From positions 226,038 through 290,037 of the forward strand of contig NW_005434603.1 of assembly GCF_000315625.1 (NCBI RefSeq): a stretch of DNA of 64,000 nucleotides, in the 5' to 3' direction. Positions 52,328-62,372 of the stretch are shown in pieces. The translations under genes were made by a program, and so were the position numbers. A model generated the notes under the pieces. It made no database searches, was not told the DNA's origin, and worked only from the letters and a program-made list of their open reading frames with translations. Origin of the DNA: Guillardia theta CCMP2712 (lineage: Eukaryota; Cryptophyceae; Pyrenomonadales; Geminigeraceae). How positions within the stretch are numbered: position 1 is the first letter of the stretch; each line of letters begins with the position of its first letter.

Positions 52328-54061
52328 TCAACTATCCCTTTGAGATTCCATGTCTATGGTCACAAGCCTCTTGCTTAAGGACACAACTCTGCTCGTTTCG
52401 TGAGGACCATCGAAGAGAAATAATCTTGCACTCACTTCTTCGCTCGATAACAGAATCCCTCGGCCTTTCACATCATTGATATCAGTAATGCCACAGAAGC
52501 CCAACGTGATGTCCAATTCCTGCCAGAAAGTTTGCAAGAATACGTACATGTACACTTGAACCAACCTTTCGGACGATCTCAAGGATGTTAGTGACGCCCT
52601 CTTCGCCGCCACAGGCTGTGCGACGTCAGTGAAGGAAGGCACTAAGACGAAAGGCAAAGTACCCAATCCATACAACCATGGGCGTCCAATCATAGCGCAA
52701 TTCGCTCCTGAGGTATGTGATAAGACAGCATAGGGGGCTTCATCCCACTCTCAGGTAGGTGGGAGAACGTGGGGACGGGAAGAGCGACAAGGAAAGAGAA
52801 GAGAAAAGCGAGGTTGAGAGTGAGAAACATGCCTAGAGCCTTCGCCTTGAGCACATCTTGTCCAGATCGAACCCCACCATCAAGATACACCTGAAGCAGC
52901 GATGGCTATCTCAGAGAGGATGGACCCTGGGACAACGACTCTTGTTCCTGACCTCCATCTTCCCTCCCACTTCCTCTACGCATTTTGTGAGGGCAGCTAG
53001 GGACGGCGGGGCACCATCCAACTGCCTTCCACCATGGTTTGAAACCTTGTGGACAGTCAAAAGAAAGTGATCGCACATGAGATCACTGGATTCAAGCTCA
53101 CCACGATAGCATCTGCTCCATGAAGGTAGGCTAACTTGGCGTCCTGCGGGTCCATGATGCCTTTAATGATGAGCTTTCCTCCCCAGTGAGACTTGATCCA
53201 TTCCACGTCCTTCCATGACAGCGCCGTGTCAAACTGACTGGAGGTGAAATGCGAGAGTGAGAGCACGGAATCAGCTCCGGGATAATGACCGACGATGTTC
53301 CCGAAGTTCCATCGCTTGGAAGAGAGCTGCCGGATACACCATGCAGGTTTGCTGACGACGTCGAGCACAGATTGTAGCTCCAACCTTAGCGGCAAGGTCA
53401 AGCCATTCCTGATGTCCTTGTGCCGCTGTCCCAGCACTTGAAGATCAGCGGTGAGGATGAGGGCAGAGCACTTAGCTGCCTTTGCTCTGCTTATCAGATT
53501 CTTCACGAATCCTTTGTCTCGCATCACGTAGAGCTGGAACCAGAAAGGTTTGGTAGTTCCTGCCGCCACATCTTCAATTGAGTTGATCGACATGGTGGAT
53601 AAAGCGAAAGGGATGCCGAACTTCTCGCAAGCTCGGGCCGCATGCGTCTCACCGTTGGGCCACATCATTCCACCAAAACCACAGGGCGAAAGAGCCACAG
53701 GCATGGCACACTCCTCTCCGAGCACCCTTGCCTTGGTCGACCTTGTGGACACGTCTATCAGCACTCTCTGTCGGAACTTAATCTTGTTGAACTCTTCCTC
53801 GTTGGACCTGTACGTGGATTCTGTCCATGACCCCGTGTCCACGTAGTCGTAGAACGCCTTCGGCACTCTCCGCCGCGCCATCTGCTTCGCATCCTCCACG
53901 CAAAGGATCGCAGCGCGTCGCATGGCCGCAAGGTGGGTCGCAAAGAAATGAGGGGGATGAGTCCCTGAGTGAATACGGGCCAACCTTTGACTCTCAGCTC
54001 CCGGAATCATCATTCCAAGTTCTGTCACACGGCCACCGTGGCGATGGCACCCGGCCGGCAA
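52328..54061 (-). CDS. FMN-dependent 2-hydroxyacid dehydrogenase/oxidase (lactate/glycolate type)
   Basis: These enzymes oxidise L-lactate, glycolate or related acids using FMN. The large first exon (to about 53096) reads ICVEDAKQMARRR-like sequence, FYDYVDTGSWTEST, PVALSPCGFGGMMWPNGE, ALSTMSINSIEDVA, FWFQLYVMRDKGF and LILTADLQVLGQRHKDIRNG, then the IIKGIMDPQDAKLA strand with its catalytic-site Lys. Later exons give SNHGGRQLDGAPPSLAAL with the active His and Arg (about 53040-52965), VYLDGGVRSGQDVLKAKALG (about 52890-52830), AMIGRPWLYGL (about 52700-52665), GGEEGVTNILEIVRK (about 52610-52570) and ELDITLGFCGITDI. The exact 3' end is uncertain. The start may be the internal ATG at 53923 (MRRAAILC); the longer frame adds an unconserved leader. 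The set resembles bacterial LldD and yeast cytochrome b2 flavodehydrogenase domains. Substrate not assignable. Confidence 0.9.
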
Positions 54062-54562
54062 CCGCCGCAGCCCGGCCGGCGGGCCGCCGGCCGGACTCTC
54101 GGCCGAATCCCCAACGCATCCGGTCCAGGATCTTTCGTCAGCTCAAGGCCTCCCTGTCCTCAGCGCTGCCATCATCGCGGGTGCATCCCGGTATGCGTCT
54201 CATTCCTTCGGCGGCGGCCACCGCGACATCGCTGGCATGGCCGCGCGGGGAACTTGTCCTGCGCGCGCCGTTAAGTGAAGGTATCAGTTAAGTTTGGGGG
54301 ACAGCTGTCGGCAGGATTGGGTTTGGTTCTAATTATTGTCCTCGTACTGATTTTTAACTTAACTTTGAGTAAAGAAGTTGCCCGGTCTGTCCGTCCGACG
54401 GCGGGCCTCCCCCAGTGGCGCCGCCTCCCCGGCGGCTCAGTGGCGCCGGGCCTCCCCTGCCCGGCGGCCAGCCGCACGCGCCGGGCGCGCGGCGGCCCGG
54501 CCCCAGGGGCGGCCCGGGCCGCCCGGCGAGAATGAGGGGGATGAGAATTGTTTGTCTTGGCA
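54062..54562. promoter_or_regulatory. divergent intergenic region with GC island and dispersed repeat
   Basis: This region must contain promoters for both flanking genes. It is GC-rich at both ends (GGCCGGCGGGCCGCCGGCC near 54075; GGCCCGGGCCGCCCGG near 54510) with the AT-richer repeat element at 54335-54379 in the middle. Confidence 0.55.
54335..54379. repeat. dispersed repeat, copy 2 (attgtcctcgtactgattt...)
   Basis: Twenty-seven bases are identical to 5869-5895, then the two diverge slightly (ACTTTGAGTAAAGAAGTTG here, AAATTTTGAGTAAAAGAGTTTG there). Orientation and promoter context are the same as in copy 1. Confidence 0.85.
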
Positions 54563-56222
54563 ATGAGGTATGTGAGCACTAGAGGGGGCGGGGAGGAGGA
54601 AGGGATCGAGGAGGCGCTGAGGAGAGGCTATGCTCGCGATGGAGGCCTGTACGTGCCCAAGACCATCAGGGAGCTCGAGGAGGGAGAGCTGGAGAGGCTC
54701 TCCAGGCTCCAGTTCAGAGAGCTCTGCACTGAGATCCTACTCTGGTTCGCAAGCGAGGAGCTTTCGGAGGAGGAGGTGAGGGGGGTCGTACAATCCTGCT
54801 TTGAGGGGTTCTCCAGCGAAGAGATCATTCCTCTGACCATGCTGAGTGGGAGAGGGGCGCCGGAAGATGGAAGTGTCCTGGTCGCAGAGCTGTTCCATGG
54901 ACCGGTACTATGCACCGTGCACTGCTTTCATGCGCTGTTTGTTGATTGGAAGGCTTTTGTTTGCAGTCAATGTCCTTCAAGGACTTTGGGCAGCAAGTTC
55001 TATGCAAGCTGTTGAACATGTTCGCTCAGAAGAAGAAGAACAAGATCTCCATTTTGGTCTCAACCACCGGAGATACAGGGCCTGCAGCGATCATGGCAGC
55101 AAGGGGACTGGAGGCGCTGAAAGTGGTGGTAACATACCCGCACGGACAGATCTCCAAGTTCCAGGAGCTTCAGATGACAACAGAGGACGCAAACAACGTG
55201 TTTGTGTACAGCTTTCAAGGAGGCGGGGATGATATGGACGCACCCATTAAAACTCTTTCCACCGACGTGTCGTTCCAGGAGCGCCATGGCCTGGCGGCTG
55301 TGAACTCGATCAACATAGGACGAGTGATCATGCAGGTAATGGACTTTCTCCTGCTTCCTTGAACGCCTCCAACGTCTCTGCGCGCCTTCACTTCCTTCTC
55401 ACATCCTTTGTTCAGAGTGTGCACTATTTCTGGAGCTATTTCCGCGCTGTTGAGAAGTTGAAGTTGCCCGTTGGCAGCTCTGTGGACTTTGCGCTGCCGT
55501 GCGGGGCTCTGGGAAATGCTGCAGCAGGTCAGCGAACAGTTGATTTGACTCGTTCCCTTCAAAAGACGTCTGCTTGCTTGCCTCCGCCTCCTCCTCTTCT
55601 CGCATCCTCACTCTCCGCCTTCTCCTCTCCTTTCCACCCTCACTCTCCGCCTCTTCCGAATGTGCTCTGACCGCTCGGACGTGTTGGCCTCCATGAGTCT
55701 CCTCTCAGGCTTGCTTGCCAAGAAGATGGGCCTGCCGATCAGGAGGATCGTGTGCGGGACCAACATGAACGATATCTTCCACCGCGCCATCAGCAGCGGC
55801 GACTTTTCGAGGCACGACAAGATGATACGGACTCTGTCGGAAGCAATCAACATACAGGTCGGAATGACGGCGAACTTGTTTTGTACTGCATGGTCTGTCT
55901 GCTCCTCCTCTGTCGTTCAATCGCTTGTTTGCTTGTTCTGCATTCTGACTGAGGGACGCAGGTCCCTTACAACTTCGAGAGGATCATATACTTCCTCAGC
56001 GGCGGCGATCACAAGCTGGTCAAGGATCTGATGGGTCGAATGTCGGAAACAGGTCTGACGACATGACGTGATGTGACAATATGGCCTCGTTCATATGCGT
56101 CCTTCTTTCTCGCGCGTGTTGTTTGTGTTGAGGTGGGCGGCCACCAGTGTTGACCAAGTTGATGTTTGTAGGAAGAATTCAGGTCGAGGGTGAGCTTCTG
56201 CAATCTCTACAGGTCAACCCTT

Positions 56223-56255
<33 letters not shown>

Positions 56256-57003
56256 CTCTGAGAGTTCTCTGAGAGATCTCCTCTCCCTTGCTCTGAGAGT
56301 TGTCGTTCAGGAAAATTTTGCTTCTCAACGAGTCACCGACGAGGAGATGCTCGAGGCATGTAGCCTCTGTCCTTTCTTTCCTCCTCCTTCCTCCTCGTCT
56401 GTTATTCTTCTTCAAGACCAGCAAATCTCTCCCCTCTCCCCTCTCTTCGCTCTTCTCTTGCCCTCTCACCCTCCGCCTCCCTCTCCTCGCCAAACCCCTC
56501 CGTTTCCTTTCCTTTCCTTTCCTTTCCTTCCTCCCGCCCTGTCTCCCCCTCCTCGTCTATGGAGTACCTGAGACCATAGCACAGGCGCAGCGGAGCTGCA
56601 TGCTCGAGGAAGACTACTTGATGGACCCGCACACAGCCGTGGGCTACGCAGCAATCAGGAGGAGCGTCCTGTTGTGGAGAGCGCCAGGAGGGTGACTCTG
56701 CCATTTCAGGGCCTGTAAGGACGGAAATGTTGTGCTGCTGGCAACTGCTCACCCTTGCAAGTTCGAAGACGCTATCACTGAGGTAGGACGAGGAGGAAGG
56801 GAGAGAGGGGGATGGAGACGGTCGGACTTGATGTGGGTGAGAGGGAGGAGGCGGGGAGGAAGAGAAGCGGTAGCCCAGGGAGGAGGAAGAGGCTCTGAGG
56901 GGGATTTGTGCAGGCGTTGGGAAAGAAATGGGTGGAGGAGAACGAAGAGAGAGTGCGACCGGAGAGCGTCAAGAAGCTCATGAACAAGAAGGAGAGGAGG
57001 TGA
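54563..57003 (+). CDS. threonine synthase family protein (THNSL/ThrC type II)
   Basis: Threonine synthase converts O-phosphohomoserine to threonine with PLP; THNSL2-type homologues act as related phospho-lyases. The start is MRYVSTRGGGEEEGIEEALR, the classic N-terminus, then YARDGGLYVPKTI and ELFHGP. Exon 2 (from about 54969) begins SMSFKDFGQQVL, which carries the PLP lysine, then TTGDTGPAAI. Later exons give VDFALPCGALGNAAA, LAKKMGLPIRRIVCGTNMND, VPYNFERIIYFLSGGD, the C-terminal FASQRVTDEEMLE, DYLMDPHTAVGYAA and LLATAHPCKFEDAITE, ending MNKKERR with TGA at 57003. An alternative splice at 56999 could extend it to about 57138 (GTFREGEDWTSQLRR). No organelle presequence is visible. Confidence 0.9.
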
Positions 57004-57466
57004 AATTCGCTCTCTCGCAGCTGCTCTGCTTGCCTGCCCTCTGCTCCCCCACGCTCTCGCCGCACTCCCATGCTGAGCTTGTGCAGGCGGGGAACCTTCA
57101 GGGAGGGAGAGGACTGGACTTCACAGCTGAGGAGGTGAGTCATGAGGAGGAGGAGGAGGAGGACCTGAGAATGCGGCTGCAGGATGTTCGACCAAGGGGA
57201 CTGGGACTGTTTGGCGTAAGAGTAGGAAGAGAAAGACAAGCGGGAGGAGGAGGAGGGAGGGAGGGAGGGAGGGAGGGAGGGAGGGAGGGAGGGAGGGAGG
57301 ACAACTTCAGTTGTCAATTGTAACGCTCATCTCGGAATTCCATGAGACGACGATGAAAATCGAGAAGATACAAGAAAGAATATTGAGGTTGCGAATAGAA
57401 TGCTATCAAGGGAATCGAGGAATCGATGGTGCCATGGTCGACTCCTTCAGCCTCCAGTCGACCGTC
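57004..57466. repeat. convergent 3' flanks with (GGGA)n
   Basis: A (GGGA)n/(GGAG)n microsatellite occupies about 57242-57300. A possible alternative last exon of the + gene lies near 57087-57138. Otherwise nothing is recognised. Confidence 0.5.
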
Positions 57467-59647
57467 TCATGACTTGACGCTGATGGCCTGGGATGCCTGA
57501 TTCAACCCATCAGCTCTCATCGTCGTCCTCGCAATCTTCGCCTACCTCCCACTCTTGTTGCGGTTGCAGGCTAACAGGCTGACGGATGGCTCCGACTTCA
57601 ACACAGACAAACCTCTTTCGAAGTGCAAAACAGGTCAGGTTGAGAACACATCAGAACGCGATCGTTCTCTCCTGTCAAGCTCCCTGAACAGAATCCTATT
57701 CTCCCTCATTCTCCCTCCCTCCCTCCCCTTCTCCCTCCCTCCCTCCCTCCCTCCCTCCCTCCCTCCCACCTTCGCCCTTATCTTACCTTGTAAGCGTCGT
57801 CAGGTAGATCGGCCATCTTCTGCGACTTCTCGATCCAGGGATTCCACACCACCTTCACCCAGAGGTCAGGCAGGGACCTCATGGCAGGTCCTCGCTCACA
57901 GCATCGGGGAAACTGGAGGACTTGAAGATGCAGATCCTCCTCTTGTGCGACTGATCCTTGATCTCGATCTCTGCCGCCAACATCAGCGTCGCTGCTTTCT
58001 CTCCACACTCTGACTACGTCTTCCCTCCTTGTGTTCTCCTCTCCTCTTTTCCTCGCTTCCCTCCTCTCCCCTACTAACCTCCACCCCCCCAACTTCCTCC
58101 TCCTCCTCCTTATCCTGTCATGGCCCGGCCCGTGTATCACGCCCGCCATGGCGGTGGAGTCTTCAAGACTGTCGCATAATCCCACCCGCTGTCCCCTCGC
58201 CGTCCTCTCCACTCTCGTCACCTTGAGGGGTTGGCCCGTACACGCGGTCGACCTCCCCTTCGAACCGGATGGCGTCCTCTTGTTCTGTTGCGTCCATCGA
58301 CAAATCTCAGTCACCATCGGCCAGTCGCAGCAGCATCGTTACCTTGTAACACTTTCCCTCCCTGCAGGCTATCCTCGTACTCGCATCCTCTTAGGCCCTC
58401 AACGCTCGTGCTTGAAATGTCGCCCACACCTGTCAGCGAGAAAGCATTCAGACAGGCCCCGAACTCTTTCCTCCCCTCCCCTCCGCCTCCCGCTCCCCTC
58501 TCCCTCCTCCCCCTCTCCCTCCTCCCCCTCTCCCTCCCCTTACCAAAATAAGTGTGAAGAGCACAGGTAAAGGTGAATTGTTCACTGCCAGTGTTCTTCA
58601 CTTTCATCTTCGTTGCAAGATTTCCTTCGTCTGTCAACTCGACCTACAAAGATGTCATTTGTTTGCCAGAATCCACCATCTTTCTCTACAGATTACATCG
58701 CAACCACAGCCTGCTCCTGCTCCTACTCCTGCTCCTGCTCCTCCTGCTCCTGCTCCCGCTCCCGCTCCTGCTCCTGCTCCTACTCCTGCTCCTGCTCCTC
58801 CTCCTTCCCTATTGCTACCACCGCTAGCTCCTCCTCCTCTCCTCTACCATCTCTTCTTCCTCGTCCTGCTTACGACTCTTACGCATCTCCATCACGGTCA
58901 TACCAGATAGTTGACTTGGAACGTGTGAGGCCAGGCAGAAGCCCGAGTGCTTTCCGAGTCCTTGAGTTCAAACTCAACGGATTTCTCGTCTTGCCTGTCA
59001 GATGCCGTCAATCCTTCTCCCCCCATCAACCGACATCGCACTTGGCGATCGCCCAGTCGTTGTTCTTGCGGCAAAACCCGTGCTACCGCACGCAAACAAG
59101 ACTAAGTCAGAAGACACGGCAAGTAGAAGCCGACCGGTAGGAGAGCACGCAGATGGGACTCAAGTTACCTGCTCGAGGGCTCCTCTCGGACCAAACCTGG
59201 AGGACGAAAACGTCAAGACTTCCAGTCACAGGAACATCACAATGTCGCACTGAGGGAAGCAGATGGGAATCCCTCCACGGATCGCATCCTGCGGGCCGAA
59301 CTTTGCTGCAGGGCTGACAAATAGCACAGACTCTTCGTTGACACCTGCGACAGGAGCTCAGGCAAGCTCGCACGGAGGACAAAAGGCGCCCAAGTCAAAA
59401 CAACATCAAGGGCAGATATTCATGCACAGGAAGAAGATATTAAGACAAGGCAAACAATATCGAGACGTCCAAAAGATAGCAAGACAAGGCATAAATTTTG
59501 AGGCGGGATGCATATCAGGCCACACTTGGGAAAGTTCCTACCAGGGGACCATGTGAGTACGTGTGCCCCGTGCTTCGCAACTTCCAACTTGGAGCCAACA
59601 GAGTTTCTGAGCGACACGGTCGCTGCTTGACCCGCACCTTGAGACAT
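57467..59647 (-). CDS. glucose-6-phosphate 1-epimerase (D-hexose-6-phosphate mutarotase family)
   Basis: This family interconverts the anomers of glucose 6-phosphate. About 12 small minus-strand exons assemble right to left. ATG 59647 reads MSQGAGQAATVSLRN and KHGAHVLTWSP. About 59350 reads VLFVSPAAKFG and AIRGGIPICFPQ. About 59200 reads FGPRGALEQ. About 59080 reads HGFCRKNNDWAIAKCD. About 59000-58911 reads VEFELKDSESTRASAWPHTF. About 58612 reads VKNTGSEQFTFTCALHTYF with the catalytic-site His. About 58433 reads ISSTSVEGLRGCEYEDSL. About 58290 reads DAIRFEGEVDRVY. About 57985 reads SHKRRICIFKSSSFPDA. About 57865 reads VVWNPWIEKSQKMADLPDD. About 57632 reads FVCVEVGAIRQPVSLQP. The last reads ASQAISVKS with TGA at 57467. 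Introns include one of 47 nt. No leader is evident. Confidence 0.88.
57715..57772. repeat. (CCCT)n microsatellite within an epimerase intron
   Basis: About twelve CCCT/CCCT-like units, lying between the VVWNPW exon and the FVCVEVG exon of the minus-strand gene. Confidence 0.85.
58708..58802. repeat. (CTCCTG)n hexanucleotide microsatellite within an epimerase intron
   Basis: About 15 units of CTCCTG with a few CTCCCG and CTCCTA variants. This is the reverse-complement class of the (AGGAGC)n tract at 14158-14258. Cys/Ser or Pro/Ala open frames across it are artefacts. Confidence 0.85.
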
Positions 59648-60185
59648 GGCCAACAAGTTTCTGAGGGCATTGAAGTCATGCAGGGGAAAGGCAAACGCAG
59701 CGGGGGGGGCAAAGGGGGGGCGGGGGGGAGAGAGAAGAGGAGAGGAGAGTGGTGAGAGAAGCGGAAGGGGGAGAGGCGGTGGTGGGGAGGCGTGGGGGGC
59801 ATGGTCGGCAATGGACGGCTCACACGATAAGGGATGAGAATATGGTAAGGGCACAAGCAGACTGCAAAGGCCTCATATCCCTAAGGAACTCAAGTCATCA
59901 TAAGAGCTTTCGGTCTCACTTGAAGTCTCAGAATCAGCAATCTCTCTCTCTCTCTTCTCTCCCTCTGCTTCCTGTACTCCATCTGAAGGCTGCATGCTGT
60001 GTTGCGAACAGCAAGGGGGGTTGAGGGGACAGAGACAGGAACAAGAATGCCTTAAACTGGCATCAGGCCTGATATACGAGAATACGAGGCATAACCCGAG
60101 CAAGGGTTGAGGAAGGAGGAATGGAAAGGAACAAGGTTGGGGGTAGGCTGGGGTGGATCTGGACTGGGATGCAGTAGCAGAGGGT
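59648..60185. other. upstream flank of the epimerase gene
   Basis: A G-rich purine tract occupies about 59698-59800. No exon with splice support is seen. Confidence 0.5.
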
Positions 60186-60300
60186 GGAGGCAGCATGGGA
60201 GCTTGCTTAGGAGCTTGCTTAGGAGGCAGCATGGGAGCTTGCTTAGGAGGCAGCATGGGAGCTTGCTTAGGAGGCAGCATAGGAGCTTGCTTAGGAGAAT
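60186..60300. repeat. 24-bp minisatellite (gggagcttgcttaggaggcagcat)
   Basis: About four full copies plus partial 12-15 bp units are arranged head to tail. Both strands stay open (Gly-Ala-Cys-Leu repeats on +, Lys-Gln-Ala-Pro-Met-Leu-Pro-Pro repeats on -), because 24 is a multiple of three. No other evidence supports a protein here. Confidence 0.9.
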
Positions 60301-60479
60301 CGAGCCTGGCATCCGGTCTCGCATCTTTCGGCATCGAGCACAGCAGCGAGCACCACAATCTGCATCGAGCAGGGCGGGACAAGGTGGGCAGCAAGGTGGG
60401 GATGCACTGGGGGATGCAGGCAAAACAGGATGAGCGGGGATGAGGATCAGACTTTGTTGGGTTTCCCGGCCAGGGGGCA

Positions 60480-60790
60480 ACAATGTTTAAAATGAATTTA
60501 TATTTACAACGATAAGTTACGACTGCCCTGAATAGCTTACAAAAATAAAAACATTTAGAAATCATGTTTCTCGTAGTCAAAATATTTTATAATTTGACTC
60601 TGATACCAGTTCTGATTTTCAAAACTACTTGTAAAATAAGAGGTACAAAGTTCTTTATACCGTTAAAACATAAAACTATATAGGAACAAAATTGCGATAT
60701 GTTTCATACAGTTAATTTCATCTAAAAGACGAAATCATCGATCTTTTTAAAATACAGATTGATCCAAGTTTTAAATTTAAAAGTTCCTCA
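60480..60790. other. AT-rich island
   Basis: About 310 bp is sharply AT-rich (roughly 70 percent by eye) between GC-balanced or GC-rich neighbours. It has no long open frame. It could be a matrix-attachment-like spacer, an old insertion of organelle or nucleomorph DNA, or part of a mobile element. Confidence 0.6.
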
Positions 60791-60988
60791 TAAAGCCTGG
60801 AGTGTGGGAGTGGGGGGGCCGGGAAGGGGAGGAGGCCACAGCATTTAAAAAGAAGAGAGGAGAGATTGGACTCTCTTTTCAACACCCTACCCCCTATCTG
60901 TCATGTAAATTGCAATAAAATATAGGGGTGGAGGTCCTTTCTTTTTGTTTCATTTCAGGCCACCGGCACGCGAGCAGAGGCCGCCGCG

Positions 60989-62341
60989 ATGCTGAAGCGA
61001 TTCCTCCTCCTGTCGGCCGCCGCCGCCGCCGCCGCCGTCTCGGTAAGGAAGACAGGAGATATGGAGGAGTAGAGATAGCGTGAAGATTGAAAGAGCTGAG
61101 AGATACGTCAAATAGCCTCTTGAGCCTTCCGATGCTAGGTTGTGCCTTGTGCCAGGACCAAAAGGCGCTAATGGTGCATACAACAAAGTGAAAGGTGGGA
61201 GGGAAGGGATAGTAGCATGAAGTGCTCTTTACGGACGACATTGAATGGCATGACTATAAGTGTTGTATGTGTGAGCTGCTGCTTAGAGAAGCTGTTGGGA
61301 TGAATCACATTTTGAGTTTTTTCAACGGACTCTTCCTCCCTTTGTCTTTATACCGTATCTTTGTCTTGGCTTGTAGGAAAAAGGACGAATAGCTGTTGCA
61401 TCGTTTCTTCCATCTGGCATGCCCCTCCTTCCTTTCATGCTCTGTAGTCGCTGTGCGATTTTGACCTCCATGTCGTTGCAATGTGGCTACAGCAATGGGT
61501 AGGAATGTTGTGTTGTTCCATAGGTTTTCGGAGGGAAAGAGGAATGGAGAAGGTTTTTCAGACACATTTCTCGTCTATTTGAATATCTGTGATGCAAGTT
61601 GTATTGCTGTTGTCTTGTGTTGTAGCGGAGGTCTGGGCAAAGTCATCAATTCGGCACGTGCACAACCTTACCTCGCCTCGCAATGCTGGGCGGTGCGCTG
61701 ACGCTTCTCGCAGCCCTGTAACTCCAAGTCTCCTTCTCTCGCGTTCGCTGGATCTGTTCTCCCATCTATCCCACGTACCACTGCTATCTCCTCCATCCAG
61801 TCGTCCTTCGTGGGTTCGCTGGGGTGAGGGCGGTCACTTGTTGCTGGTTGAAGAGTCACGATGCGGTGCAGGCAATCAATTGTTGCTGTCGAGGAAGCAA
61901 AGGGGGATAGCGCAACGGTGAGGATGAGCCGAACCTGAGCAAGAGGGGGTTGCTGATATGTTGCTGGTCAGAGCTTGTACATGAGCTGCCGTCGCAATTT
62001 GAAGAAGGAGAAGAGGCTTCGTAACGAGATCTGCGCTCGTCAGTACCGCAAGGTGACAGAGGAGCAAGAGCCAGAAGAGGATATGGAAGAGGCTGATTCG
62101 TTCCCGACAGCCCAAGTCCAAGTTCAGGGGGAGCCGCCCAGGACGCAACGCGCGTGCCATGGAAGAGGATGCTGATAGCGAGTGGCTGTCTCAGATCTAC
62201 GGACAACATACCATCTATCGCCGTGACGAGAAGGCTGTTTCCTCTCCTGTGAGTTGCTGAGGAAGTGGTGAAGGGTTTCTCACATGCTGGCAGGCTGAGA
62301 AGACTGGTGGAGTGGAAGCGAAGCAAGCAGTAGCTGCTTAG
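60989..62341 (+). CDS. small basic protein with N-terminal hydrophobic leader, unidentified
   Basis: I do not recognise the family. Exon 1 (60989 to about 61042) reads MLKRFLLLSAAAAAAAVS before GTAAGG, a signal-peptide or anchor-like start. A later exon after GTCAG at about 61971 reads SLYMSCRRNLKKEKRLRNE and ICARQYRK. The next readable frame is MEEDADSEWLSQIYGQHTIY (from about 62158) and RRDEKAVSSP before GTGAGT. After GCTGGCAG the last exon reads AEKTGGVEAKQAVAA with TAG at 62341. The join between 62050 and 62150 is unresolved, and the intermediate segment near 61625-61715 may be an exon or intron. The convergent kinase gene ends 31 bp away. Confidence 0.5.
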
Positions 62342-62372
62342 AGGGTTCATTGACTACTTTAGGGTTTATTCA

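Noticed and set aside
58554-59140. Pro/Ala- and Cys/Ser-rich + frames
   Set aside because: They translate the (CTCCTG)n tract inside an intron of the minus-strand epimerase.
60186-60300. Short direct repeats considered as a CRISPR array
   Set aside because: Units abut with no unique spacers, and the genome is eukaryotic.
59873-60580. 235-residue minus frame with Lys-Gln-Ala-Pro-Met-Leu-Pro-Pro repeats
   Set aside because: Driven by the 24-bp minisatellite; flanks show no coding character or splice partner.
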